From an alpha proteobacterium HIMB114 (GTDB lineage Bacteria > Pseudomonadota > Alphaproteobacteria > Pelagibacterales > Pelagibacteraceae), in assembly GCA_000163555.2 (NCBI GenBank), contig ADAC02000001.1:434001-498000 (forward strand): a stretch of DNA of 64,000 bases, given 5' to 3'. Positions 17,849 through 26,350 of this stretch are shown here, in pieces (the first letter of the stretch is position 1; every line of letters starts with the position of its first letter). Made by a program: the position numbers and the translations under genes. The notes beneath the pieces are model-generated. The model was not told the DNA's origin and did no database searches. It saw only the letters and a program-made list of their open reading frames with translations.

Positions 17849-19022
17849 TTTTGATCTTCGTACAAGACATCAACATTGCATACCCAAGCAATGTAGAGAA
17901 TAATGAACCTAGTAAAACACCGATCTTAACACCATCAATTACATCTGAATTTGGAAATGCAAGATTTCCAACAAATAAACTCATTGTAAATCCAATACCA
18001 GTTAGAACTCCAACTGCATAAAAACTGATCCAACTTGCTCCATGAGGTTTTTCAGCATAACCCAACTTTATTGCACCATAAGAAAATGCAAACACACCCA
18101 ATTGCTTTCCAACAAATAATCCAAGAAGTATTCCTAAAGGTACAGGTTCAAATAATTGATTTATTGACATTCCATCAAAATTTACACCAGCATTCGCGAA
18201 AGCAAAAATTGGCATAATTAGAAAAGAAACATATGGAGCTAAGGTATGCTCTAAATGCTTTAACATTGAGCTGTGATGAGATTTATCTGATTTATGTGGT
18301 ATTGCTATGGCCAACAAAACACCAGCAATTGTAGCGTGCACACCAGATTTATAAGTAAAGAACCACATAAACAATCCTACAAAAAGATAAACTGACAAAT
18401 ATTTTACATTTGTTTTGTTCATAATCATAAGAATTGCAAAACAAGAAAACATTAAACCAAGAAAAGTAATATTTAATTCAGTTGTGTAAAAAAGGGCAAT
18501 AATTATCACTGCACCCATATCATCGATGATTGCCAAAGCTACCAAGAATACTTTTAATGATAGCGGAACCCTAGAACCTAATAATGAAAGAACACCAATT
18601 GAAAACGCGATATCTGTAGCAGATGGAATTGCCCAACCTTTAATTGTGTAAGGATCCTGATAGTTAAAAGCTAGATAAATTAAAGCTGGAACTAACATAC
18701 CACCAACTGCACCTAATATTGGTAGTGCAGCCTGAGCTGGTCTGGACAATTCACCTTCTACAAATTCTCTTTTGATCTCTAAACCAACTAATAGAAAAAA
18801 AATTGCCATTAAAGCATCATTAATCCAATGATGTACTGACATTTTAAGAACAAAATCACCAAAACCTAGACTATAATAAGTTTTTAACGCTTTGAAATAG
18901 CTATCGCTTAAAGGTGAATTACTCACTAACAACGCAATTATAGTCATGACAAGAAGTGTCACACCCGCTGATGTTTCGTGCTTAAAATACCACCTAAAAA
19001 ATGAAGAAATTTTTGTAATCAC
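17835..19022 (-). CDS. nhaA: Na+/H+ antiporter NhaA
   Basis: Electrogenic sodium-proton antiporter, 395 aa with twelve membrane segments. The ion-binding region is intact: SATDIAFSIGVLSLLG with the helix-4 Asp and VALAIIDDMGAVIIIAL with the paired Asp residues. It also has MAIFFLLVGLEIKREFVEGEL near the start and GIGFTMSLFVGNLAF near the end, all diagnostic of NhaA. Sodium cycling suits a marine cell. Confidence 0.97.
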   Translation of the reverse strand: MITKISSFFRWYFKHETSAGVTLLVMTIIALLVSNSPLSDSYFKALKTYYSLGFGDFVLKMSVHHWINDALMAIFFLLVGLEIKREFVEGELSRPAQAALPILGAVGGMLVPALIYLAFNYQDPYTIKGWAIPSATDIAFSIGVLSLLGSRVPLSLKVFLVALAIIDDMGAVIIIALFYTTELNITFLGLMFSCFAILMIMNKTNVKYLSVYLFVGLFMWFFTYKSGVHATIAGVLLAIAIPHKSDKSHHSSMLKHLEHTLAPYVSFLIMPIFAFANAGVNFDGMSINQLFEPVPLGILLGLFVGKQLGVFAFSYGAIKLGYAEKPHGASWISFYAVGVLTGIGFTMSLFVGNLAFPNSDVIDGVKIGVLLGSLFSTLLGYAMLMSCTKIKNATI

Positions 19023-19107
19023 GACATATTTATTATCATTTTGAAATTAAAAATGAAATTCTTAATTCTTTAAAAGATAAATAAAATATGTATATAACAG
19101 TCTTAAT

Positions 19108-19184
<77 letters not shown>

Positions 19185-19193
19185 TAAATTAAA

Positions 19194-19946
19194 ATGTTCT
19201 TCTTAAAAAATATAAACAAAAAAAAAATTAATAATAGTGAAGTCAAAATAATATCTGCCTATGATTTTAGATATTCTAAAATTGGAAAATTAAGCGAAAA
19301 AAACATAAAAAAATATGCAAATTATAATAATTTTGATTTTGAAATATTTAAAATAAAACATTTTTATGAAAGACCAGCTGCTTGGTTTAAAATCGATATA
19401 CTTAAAAAATTAATATTAAATGAAAAATATAAATATTTCTTATGGATAGATTCAGACGCTTTTTTTTGTAATTATGAAAACATCTTAGACTCAATTAATA
19501 AAGATAAGAATTTTCATATTGTATTTCACCATATTGAATCTAGACTCAAAAATAAAAATAAATTTTTATCAAATTTTTATTTTGGACCAAATATGGGTTT
19601 TTTTTTAATAAAAAATTGTGAATGGTCATTTAAATTATTAAATGATATTTGGAGTAAAAAAAGATATATTAATGCCGACTTTTGGGAACAATCTGCATTT
19701 TTTTCGATACTGGGTATCAATACAGAAATAGGTTCTAGAAAAAAAAATTTATATAATAGGAAAATTATGTCCAAGATTGAAATTTTAGATCTAAAATGGA
19801 ATTCAGTACCAAATAGAGAATTTTTTTTAAAGAAAAAACAAAATACTTCTTTATTTGCATTTCAGCCTAATATAATACACCTTGCTGGAATGAGACGAAA
19901 ATACAGAGTTAAGTTCTTAAAAAAATATAATAAATATTTTCTATAA
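19194..19946 (+). CDS. Putative glycosyltransferase of the GMA12/MNN10 (GT34-like) type
   Basis: A 250-aa, very Lys/Asn-rich soluble protein. YFLWIDSDAFF (~res 81-91) is a DXD nucleotide-sugar motif. It is followed by FGPNMGFFLIKNCEWS, a WEQSAFFSILG segment and NIIHLAGM near the end, an arrangement seen in the galactosyl transferase GMA12/MNN10 family. Sugar and acceptor are unknown. It is wedged between tRNA-Pro and the complex I subunit gene, so it may be a lineage-specific insertion beside a tRNA gene. Confidence 0.68.
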   Translation: MFFLKNINKKKINNSEVKIISAYDFRYSKIGKLSEKNIKKYANYNNFDFEIFKIKHFYERPAAWFKIDILKKLILNEKYKYFLWIDSDAFFCNYENILDSINKDKNFHIVFHHIESRLKNKNKFLSNFYFGPNMGFFLIKNCEWSFKLLNDIWSKKRYINADFWEQSAFFSILGINTEIGSRKKNLYNRKIMSKIEILDLKWNSVPNREFFLKKKQNTSLFAFQPNIIHLAGMRRKYRVKFLKKYNKYFL

Positions 19947-19948
19947 AC

Positions 19949-20239
19949 ATGCCCATAATTAAAAAAGCAAAAATATACATTCCAACAAAAACAGCAACGC
20001 AATCAGCAATTGGCAATAGTAAGAAATGGATTTTGAAATTTGATAAAGTAAAATCAGGCTATGATCACTTAATGAATTGGACATCTTCATTTGATACGCA
20101 GAGTCAAGTAAGTCTTTTATTTGAAACAAAGAAGCAAGCTATTGATTATGCAAAAAAATATAATATTGAATTCGAAATTATAGAACCAAAAAAAAATAAA
20201 TTAATTATTAAATCTTACGCAGATAATTTTTTATCGTAA
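19949..20239 (+). CDS. NDUFS4-like accessory subunit of respiratory complex I
   Basis: A 96-aa protein of the 'ETC complex I subunit' family, the bacterial relatives of mitochondrial NDUFS4 (18-kDa AQDQ subunit), which stabilises the NADH-oxidising arm. Recognisable features are KAKIYIPTKTATQSAIGNSKKWILKF split over the N-terminal 32 residues, then FDTQSQVSLLFETKKQAIDYAKKY. The family is characteristic of Alphaproteobacteria and mitochondria. It sits 2 bp after the glycosyltransferase and 3 bp before the SbmA-like gene. Confidence 0.9.
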   Translation: MPIIKKAKIYIPTKTATQSAIGNSKKWILKFDKVKSGYDHLMNWTSSFDTQSQVSLLFETKKQAIDYAKKYNIEFEIIEPKKNKLIIKSYADNFLS

Positions 20240-20242
20240 TTA

Positions 20243-21217
20243 ATGCTAAGAAGTTTCTTTTTAAATAAAAAATGGCTTCTTTGGTCTTGGGGCGGTGGAT
20301 TGTTTTTAATATTATCCTTGTTAATTCAAGTTACAATTACAGTCAAAATTAATGAATGGTACAAAGGTTTTTACGATATTTTGCAAAAACCTACAGAGAA
20401 CGATATTTCTGTATTCTGGGACAAAATTTTTGAATTTGTTTATTTGGCGATGCCATATGTAATTTTGGCAACCTTTACAGCATATTTCACAAGACTTTAC
20501 GCGTTTAGATGGAGGGAGGCGATGACTTTTGACTACATTCCCTATTGGACCTCTGGAAGAGTGAAAGTTGAAGGATCAGCTCAAAGAATACAAGAAGATA
20601 CTATGAGATTTGCTAAGATTGTAGAAAGTCTTGGATTACAAATTGTTAGAGCCATTATGACTTTAATTGCATTCACACCTATCTTATGGGGTTTGTCTGA
20701 AAAAGTTGAAATTGATTTTTTAAAAAATATTCCAGGATCTTTAGTATGGATTGCTTTTGCTACAAGTTTAGGAAGTTTATTAATTAGTTGGTTTGTCGGA
20801 ATAAAATTGCCAGGCTTAGAATATAATAATCAAAAAGTTGAAGCAAAGTTTAGAAAAGAATTGGTATACGGTGAGGACGACAGAGATAACTATGCAAAAC
20901 CCGACACGGTATTTCAATTATTTACTGGAATTAAATTTAATTATCATCGTTTATTTTTACATTACGGCTACTTCGATATATGGATTAATATTTATGACCA
21001 ATTTATGGTGATAGTTCCTTATCTTGTTATGGCTCCAGGATTATTTACAGGTGCAATTACACTTGGTTTTGTTATTCAAGTCTCAAATGCTTTCTCAAGA
21101 GTTCACAGCAGCTTTTCGTTATTTACCCAAAACTGGACAACTATTACTGAGTTAAGGTCGATTTATAAAAGATTAAATGAATTTGAAACCGCTATTGGAT
21201 ATAAAAAAATAGCTTAA
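20243..21217 (+). CDS. SbmA/BacA-family peptide transporter
   Basis: A 324-aa inner-membrane protein related to SbmA/BacA, proton-driven importers of peptides and, in rhizobia, factors linked to very-long-chain fatty-acid lipid A. Features seen: NEWYKGFYDILQ near the start, YAFRWREAMTFDYIPYW, NTQRIQED-like AQRIQEDTMRFA and a VIQVSNAFSRVHSSFSLF segment near the end. It is shorter than E. coli SbmA (about 400 aa) but has no sign of truncation. It ends 4 bp inside the convergent recG gene. Confidence 0.88.
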   Translation: MLRSFFLNKKWLLWSWGGGLFLILSLLIQVTITVKINEWYKGFYDILQKPTENDISVFWDKIFEFVYLAMPYVILATFTAYFTRLYAFRWREAMTFDYIPYWTSGRVKVEGSAQRIQEDTMRFAKIVESLGLQIVRAIMTLIAFTPILWGLSEKVEIDFLKNIPGSLVWIAFATSLGSLLISWFVGIKLPGLEYNNQKVEAKFRKELVYGEDDRDNYAKPDTVFQLFTGIKFNYHRLFLHYGYFDIWINIYDQFMVIVPYLVMAPGLFTGAITLGFVIQVSNAFSRVHSSFSLFTQNWTTITELRSIYKRLNEFETAIGYKKIA

Positions 21218-23265
21218 CCAGTATCGATAATATTTAAAACTTTGTCTTTTTTAAAGATTTTAAGCAAGATTTTAAATTTAGCATATGACTCTTCATCTAA
21301 TTTTTCTATTTCGTCTTTGGCCAAATCAAATAAATGAGAGTGATATAATGGATCCGCAATTGTAAAATCTTTTTCTCCACTTTGTTTATAACCAATTATA
21401 TCACCAAATCCTCTTAGTTTTAAATCCTCCTCTGATATAAAGAAACCATCACATGAATCTTTCATGATTTTCAATCTTTTCTTCCCAGTCTCTGAGATAG
21501 ATGATGAATAAACTAATAAACAATAAGCTTTTGATCCGGATCTACCAACTCTTCCTCTTAATTGGTGTAATTGGGCCAAACCGAACCTTTCTGCGTTTTC
21601 TATTACAATAGTATTTGCGTTTGGATTATCTATTCCAACTTCAATAACTGTAGTGGAAATAATGCATTTAATATTTCCATCTATAAACTTTTCCATAATT
21701 AAATCTTTTTCATTTTTTGAAAGTGAACCGTGTATTAATCCAATATCACAGGAGATTTTATCTTTTAAAAAGTCATATCTTTTGATTGCAGCGGTTAATT
21801 TTAATTTTTCGCTTTCTTCTATTAATGGACAAACCCAATAAATCTGATCACCTTCGTTAATTTTTTTATTTACAAAATCAATAATTTCATCAAGTTTATT
21901 TAAAGGCTTGGTAAGTGTTTCAATATTATTATTTGAAAAGGGTTTATTCTTTATTGTTGAAATATTCATATCCCCGTAATTTGTTAAAACTAATGTTCTT
22001 GGAATTGGTGTGGCGGTCATCAAAATAACATCTGTATTATCAGATCCTTTTTGAGATAAATTTATTCTTTGTTTGACGCCAAATTTATGTTGTTCGTCAA
22101 TAACCACCAAGCCTAAATTAAAAAACTCTATTTTTTCTTGAAATAAAGAGTGGGTACCAATGATAATATTTATTTCATTGTTTTTTAATTTTTCTCTTAC
22201 TTTTTTTTGATCTTTAATTTTTGTTTTCCCTGACAACAATTCAATTTTGATATCTTGATTTTTAAATATTTTTTGAAAAAATTTGTAATGTTGTATAGCT
22301 AAAATTTCAGTAGGGACCATAATAGCTGATTGATAATTTGATAAATAATTTAAATAAGACGATATTAACGCTAGCACAGTTTTTCCAGATCCAACATCAC
22401 CTTGCAAAACACGCATCATTTTTTTATTAGATTTCATATCCTCAATAATTTCATCTAAACATTTGTTTTGATCGTCTGTTAATTGAAATGGTAATAATTT
22501 TTTAATTTTATTAATTTGATCTAATGAAATTTTTTTTGGTATTTTTTTTATTTTTTCTAACCTTTTTTTTATTTCATTAAATATCAAAAGGTTACTGTAT
22601 ATTTCGTCAAAAGCTAAACGTTCATAATAAGGAGAATTTTTATTAACATCTTCGTTGTAGACAGGATTGTGAATTCTTTTTAAACTTTCTGGCCAAGATA
22701 ACCATTTCATTTTATTTAAAAAATTTAGGTCATGCCATTCATCGATTCTAGATAAATTGTCAGCTTCCTCACTGTAAATTTTTTGTAAAGTTTTGTCGGA
22801 TACACCTGATATGGAAGGGTATTTTGACATGATTTTTTTTATATCAGCGCCTTTATCAGTTGAGCGTATATAATCTGGATTAGTAATTTGGTATTTATTT
22901 TTATAAAATGTTACTTTTCCACTTATTACGACTTCTTCATTCAAAGGTAGAATTTGTTTAATATAATTCTCTCTTGAATTAAAAAAAACCAAATCAATTT
23001 TACTAAATTCATCGACACAGGAAACTCTACTAGGTAAATTTTTTATTCTTGGAAAATTATATTTAATTGGTGTTGCAAATATAGTTGATATTTTTCCTAT
23101 TTCTAATTGATCTAGTTTTGGACAAAATCTTCTATCTATTGTGCCAGTAGGAAGGTTTAGCAAAAGATCAACTTTGTTAAAAATATTTTTTTCTTCCAGT
23201 TTCTTCTGTATTTTTGGACCTATGCCTTTAATCTTTAACACAGGGTCAAATAAGCTATTTTTCAT
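21214..23265 (-). CDS. recG: ATP-dependent DNA helicase RecG
   Basis: Branch-migration helicase that rescues stalled forks. The 683-aa protein has an N-terminal wedge/OB region (KIKGIGPKIQKKL; VVISGKVTFYKNKYQITNPDY), Walker A GDVGSGKT (~res 290-300), the DEQH box in VVIDEQHKFG, a MTATPIPRTL motif, and the C-terminal QLRGRVGRS helicase motif. sdhE diverges from it, 35 bp away, as in other Alphaproteobacteria. Confidence 0.97.
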   Translation of the reverse strand: MKNSLFDPVLKIKGIGPKIQKKLEEKNIFNKVDLLLNLPTGTIDRRFCPKLDQLEIGKISTIFATPIKYNFPRIKNLPSRVSCVDEFSKIDLVFFNSRENYIKQILPLNEEVVISGKVTFYKNKYQITNPDYIRSTDKGADIKKIMSKYPSISGVSDKTLQKIYSEEADNLSRIDEWHDLNFLNKMKWLSWPESLKRIHNPVYNEDVNKNSPYYERLAFDEIYSNLLIFNEIKKRLEKIKKIPKKISLDQINKIKKLLPFQLTDDQNKCLDEIIEDMKSNKKMMRVLQGDVGSGKTVLALISSYLNYLSNYQSAIMVPTEILAIQHYKFFQKIFKNQDIKIELLSGKTKIKDQKKVREKLKNNEINIIIGTHSLFQEKIEFFNLGLVVIDEQHKFGVKQRINLSQKGSDNTDVILMTATPIPRTLVLTNYGDMNISTIKNKPFSNNNIETLTKPLNKLDEIIDFVNKKINEGDQIYWVCPLIEESEKLKLTAAIKRYDFLKDKISCDIGLIHGSLSKNEKDLIMEKFIDGNIKCIISTTVIEVGIDNPNANTIVIENAERFGLAQLHQLRGRVGRSGSKAYCLLVYSSSISETGKKRLKIMKDSCDGFFISEEDLKLRGFGDIIGYKQSGEKDFTIADPLYHSHLFDLAKDEIEKLDEESYAKFKILLKIFKKDKVLNIIDTG

Positions 23266-23300
23266 TGAATATATTATTTATTTTTATATTTATTTTAATT

Positions 23301-23558
23301 GTGAGCAATACAGACTTTGTAAAAAAATTAATGTTTAGATCATCACACAGGGGCACCAAGGAAATGGATTTGGTTCTTGGTGGCTTTTTTAAAAATAACT
23401 ATTTAAGTTTATTGCCTACTGATTTGGATGAATTTGAGAAATTGTTAGAATTTAGTGACAAAGTTCTCACTGATTATTTTGTGATGAATATTTCTAACCG
23501 ACAAATTGAAGACATTGGAATAGCAAAAAAAATAAAAAGTTACTTGGAAAGACAATAA
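23301..23558 (+). CDS. sdhE: Succinate dehydrogenase assembly factor SdhE (SDH5/DUF339)
   Basis: A small helical protein that promotes covalent FAD attachment to SdhA. The family motif RGTKEMDLVLGGF (the conserved RGxxE) is present, with LPTDLDEFEKLLEFSDKVLTDY after it. I start at the GTG at 23301 (85 aa): the ATG at 23265 would prefix a hydrophobic stretch foreign to the family and touches the recG start. In many relatives mfd follows; here yajC does. Confidence 0.9.
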   Translation: MSNTDFVKKLMFRSSHRGTKEMDLVLGGFFKNNYLSLLPTDLDEFEKLLEFSDKVLTDYFVMNISNRQIEDIGIAKKIKSYLERQ

Positions 23559-23600
23559 TTATAGGTTGAATTATTTATTCATTAGTTTAAATACTTCGCC

Positions 23601-23885
23601 ATGGATGGAAAAACATTAGGTCAATTTATACCTTTAATACTAATATTCGTCATTTTTTATTTCTTACTAATAAGACCTCAACAAAAGAGAATAAAAGAAC
23701 ATAAAGCAATGGTTGAAGCACTAACTCGAGGGGACAATGTTGTTACTTCTGGAGGTATTGTTGGTAAAATTATTCGAGTTATAGATAATGAAAAAGCAGA
23801 AATTGAAATAGCTGATAATGTAAACGTTCAGGTGATAAAATCCACCATCACTCAAGTTTTAAGCAAAACTGAGCCAAAAGATTAA
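23601..23885 (+). CDS. yajC: Preprotein translocase accessory subunit YajC
   Basis: A 94-aa protein with one N-terminal membrane segment (LILIFVIFYFLLIRPQQKR) and a short cytoplasmic domain with GDNVVTSGGIVGKI, all diagnostic of YajC. It belongs to the SecDF-YajC complex and is followed 6 bp later by secD. Confidence 0.97.
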   Translation: MDGKTLGQFIPLILIFVIFYFLLIRPQQKRIKEHKAMVEALTRGDNVVTSGGIVGKIIRVIDNEKAEIEIADNVNVQVIKSTITQVLSKTEPKD

Positions 23886-23891
23886 TTAAGT

Positions 23892-25442
23892 GTGTTACAT
23901 TTTTCTCGATTAAAAATTTTTTTTATTTCGTTAACAATTTTAATAGGCTTATTTTTTTTTATACCAAATTTTTTAAATACACCTTCAAAAATATTTCCAG
24001 AAAAAAAAGTGGTATTAGGTTTAGATCTTCAAGGAGGATCTTATTTGTTACTCGAAGTAGATTCTAAACCTCTATTTAAAGAAAAAATTGATACAAAAGC
24101 ATTTGATATTAGAAAAAAAATTAGATCAGAAAGAATAAATTATACAAACTTTAAAATTAATAACTCCCAAACAATTTCTTTTCAAATAAATCTTGAAAAT
24201 AAAAATGAAATTGAAAAATTATTAAATAATAAAGATATTAATTCCAGAGTAGATGAAACAAATAAAGAGCTTCAATTTGTTATTAATGACAATATTGTAA
24301 ATATAAATTTTAGTGCGGCTTATCTTCAAAGGATTAAAAAAAATGCAATGGAGCAATCTCTAGAAATTATCAGATCTAGGATTGACGAACTAGGAACAAG
24401 AGAGCCAACAATTATTGCTCAAGGCGAGGAAAGAATTTTAATCGAATTACCGGGTATAAAAAATCCAAAAAGAATTAAGGAAATTATTGGAACTACAGCT
24501 AAATTAAGTTTCAAATTTTTAGCAAACAATGATGCTAACAGTAATAGCTTTGATATTTTGGATTCTAAAAGTAGGTTAGAAAAATTTAATGTTGAGAAAA
24601 CATTGGTACTTTCTGGTGAGCATTTAACAGACGCTCAACCGGGTTTTGATAACATAAACAACAGCTCTGTTGTAAATTTTAAATTAGATAATTTTGGCGC
24701 AAAAAAATTTGCTTATGCAACAAAAAATAACATAGGTAGAAGATTAGCAATTGTAATTGATAATCAAGTGGTTAGTGCACCTACAATTAGAGATGCAATA
24801 ACAGCTGGTAGCGGTCAAATATCAGGTGGTTTTAGTGTAGAGGAGGCTAATAATTTAGCAATTGTCCTGAGGTCAGGTGCATTACCTGCGCCAATGTCTA
24901 TCATTGAAGAGAGAACCGTGGGTCCAGACCTTGGCCAAGAAAGTATAGACAAAGGTATTATGTCACTAATAATAGGATTTGTTTTAGTAATAATTTATAT
25001 TTTAATTAATTATAGAATACTGGGTATTTTTGCCAATATATCACTTTTAGTAAATTTAATTCTACTTTTGGGAACATTAACATTAATTGAAGCTACATTA
25101 ACATTGCCCGGTATAGCAGGAATTATTTTGACAGTTGGAATGGCTGTTGATGCGAATGTTTTAATTTATGAGAGAATTAAAGAAGAATTATTAATTGAAA
25201 AAAATATTATGATTGCATTTGATAATGGTTACAAAAGGGTTTTAACTACACTCTTAGATGCAAATATCACAACTTTAATCGCTGCAATCGTATTATATTT
25301 TATAGGTAGCGGTCCAGTTAAAGGTTTTGCTGTTACTTTGGCAGTTGGGATAATTACTTCTTTATTTACAACATTTATCTTAGGTAGATTGTTTGTGGCT
25401 TCATATGTTAAGTCAAAAAAGGGGGGGGTGATTAAAATATAA
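23892..25442 (+). CDS. secD: Protein translocase subunit SecD
   Basis: Proton-driven RND-type helper of the Sec translocon. The 516-aa protein starts at a GTG and has one N-terminal membrane helix, GLDLQGGSYLLLEVD, a large periplasmic domain with GTREPTIIAQGEERILIELPG, and five C-terminal helices including GMAVDANVLIYERIKEEL. The final codons run through an uninterrupted G8 tract (25421-25428), exceptional in this AT-rich DNA. The stop overlaps secF (TAATG). Confidence 0.97.
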   Translation: MLHFSRLKIFFISLTILIGLFFFIPNFLNTPSKIFPEKKVVLGLDLQGGSYLLLEVDSKPLFKEKIDTKAFDIRKKIRSERINYTNFKINNSQTISFQINLENKNEIEKLLNNKDINSRVDETNKELQFVINDNIVNINFSAAYLQRIKKNAMEQSLEIIRSRIDELGTREPTIIAQGEERILIELPGIKNPKRIKEIIGTTAKLSFKFLANNDANSNSFDILDSKSRLEKFNVEKTLVLSGEHLTDAQPGFDNINNSSVVNFKLDNFGAKKFAYATKNNIGRRLAIVIDNQVVSAPTIRDAITAGSGQISGGFSVEEANNLAIVLRSGALPAPMSIIEERTVGPDLGQESIDKGIMSLIIGFVLVIIYILINYRILGIFANISLLVNLILLLGTLTLIEATLTLPGIAGIILTVGMAVDANVLIYERIKEELLIEKNIMIAFDNGYKRVLTTLLDANITTLIAAIVLYFIGSGPVKGFAVTLAVGIITSLFTTFILGRLFVASYVKSKKGGVIKI

Positions 25443-26350
25443 TGTTTAACATTTATAATAAAAACATCTCTTTTTTAAAATTTTATAAGCAATTTTACTT
25501 ATTATCTTTTTTGCTTATAGTTATTTCTTTTATCTCTTTTTTTTCAAATGGTTTGAACCTTGGAATTGATTTTAAAGGTGGGACAGTCATTGAAATGCAA
25601 TTTGATAAAAAATATTCAGCTACAAATATTAGAGAAGCTCTTATTCAACAAGAATTAGGTGATGTTAAAGTCAAAGAATTTGGTAACAGTCAAACTTTTT
25701 TAGCAATTTTTGAAAAGAAAAGCGGAAAAAGTGACTTCATACCAAATGTAAAAACACAATTAGAAAAAAGTTTGACAGAAACTATCAATTTTAGAAGAGT
25801 CGAAATGGTAGGCCCAAAAATTAGTAAAGAGTTAACTAAAAGCGGTATATATGCTGTTTTAATTGCATTAATTTTAATGCTTTTTTATATTTGGCTTAGA
25901 TTTGAGTGGCAGTTTAGTTTAGGATCAATTTTAGCTTTGTTACATGATGTCATATTAACTCTAGGTGCGTTCAGCATAATTGGTTTTGAATTTAATCTTT
26001 CTATAATAGCAGCTATTCTAACAATAGTTGGTTATTCAATGAATGATACTGTTGTAATTTATGATCGTATAAGAGAAAATTTAAAAAAAGATGATAAGAG
26101 CGATCTCTTGGATTTAATAAACATTTCTGTTAACGAAACTTTGCCAAGGACCTTAAAAACTTCAATCACTACTTTATTAGCCTTAATTGCTATTTATTTT
26201 TTTGGTGGTGAAATATTGAGAGGTTTTTCTTTTGCTTTAATTTGGGGCGTTATTGTCGGTACTTATTCATCAATTTTCATTGCTGCACCTCTAATATTAA
26301 TTTTTAATGTTAAAAGAGATTGGAATGAGGTTATAGACAAAACACCTTAG
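25442..26350 (+). CDS. secF: Protein translocase subunit SecF
   Basis: Partner of SecD, 302 aa with six membrane helices. [15 protein letters not shown] near the N-terminus, [12 protein letters not shown] before helix 2, and [18 protein letters not shown] are typical SecF motifs. It is translationally linked to secD by a one-base overlap and overlaps the end of the convergent uvrA by 4 bp. Confidence 0.97.
   Translation: MFNIYNKNISFLKFYKQFYLLSFLLIVISFISFFSNGLNLGIDFKGGTVIEMQFDKKYSATNIREALIQQELGDVKVKEFGNSQTFLAIFEKKSGKSDFIPNVKTQLEKSLTETINFRRVEMVGPKISKELTKSGIYAVLIALILMLFYIWLRFEWQFSLGSILALLHDVILTLGAFSIIGFEFNLSIIAAILTIVGYSMNDTVVIYDRIRENLKKDDKSDLLDLINISVNETLPRTLKTSITTLLALIAIYFFGGEILRGFSFALIWGVIVGTYSSIFIAAPLILIFNVKRDWNEVIDKTP

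Noticed and set aside
25421-25442. secD as a frameshifted gene
   Set aside because: Despite the G8 tract the frame is open to a stop that overlaps the secF start in the usual TAATG manner.
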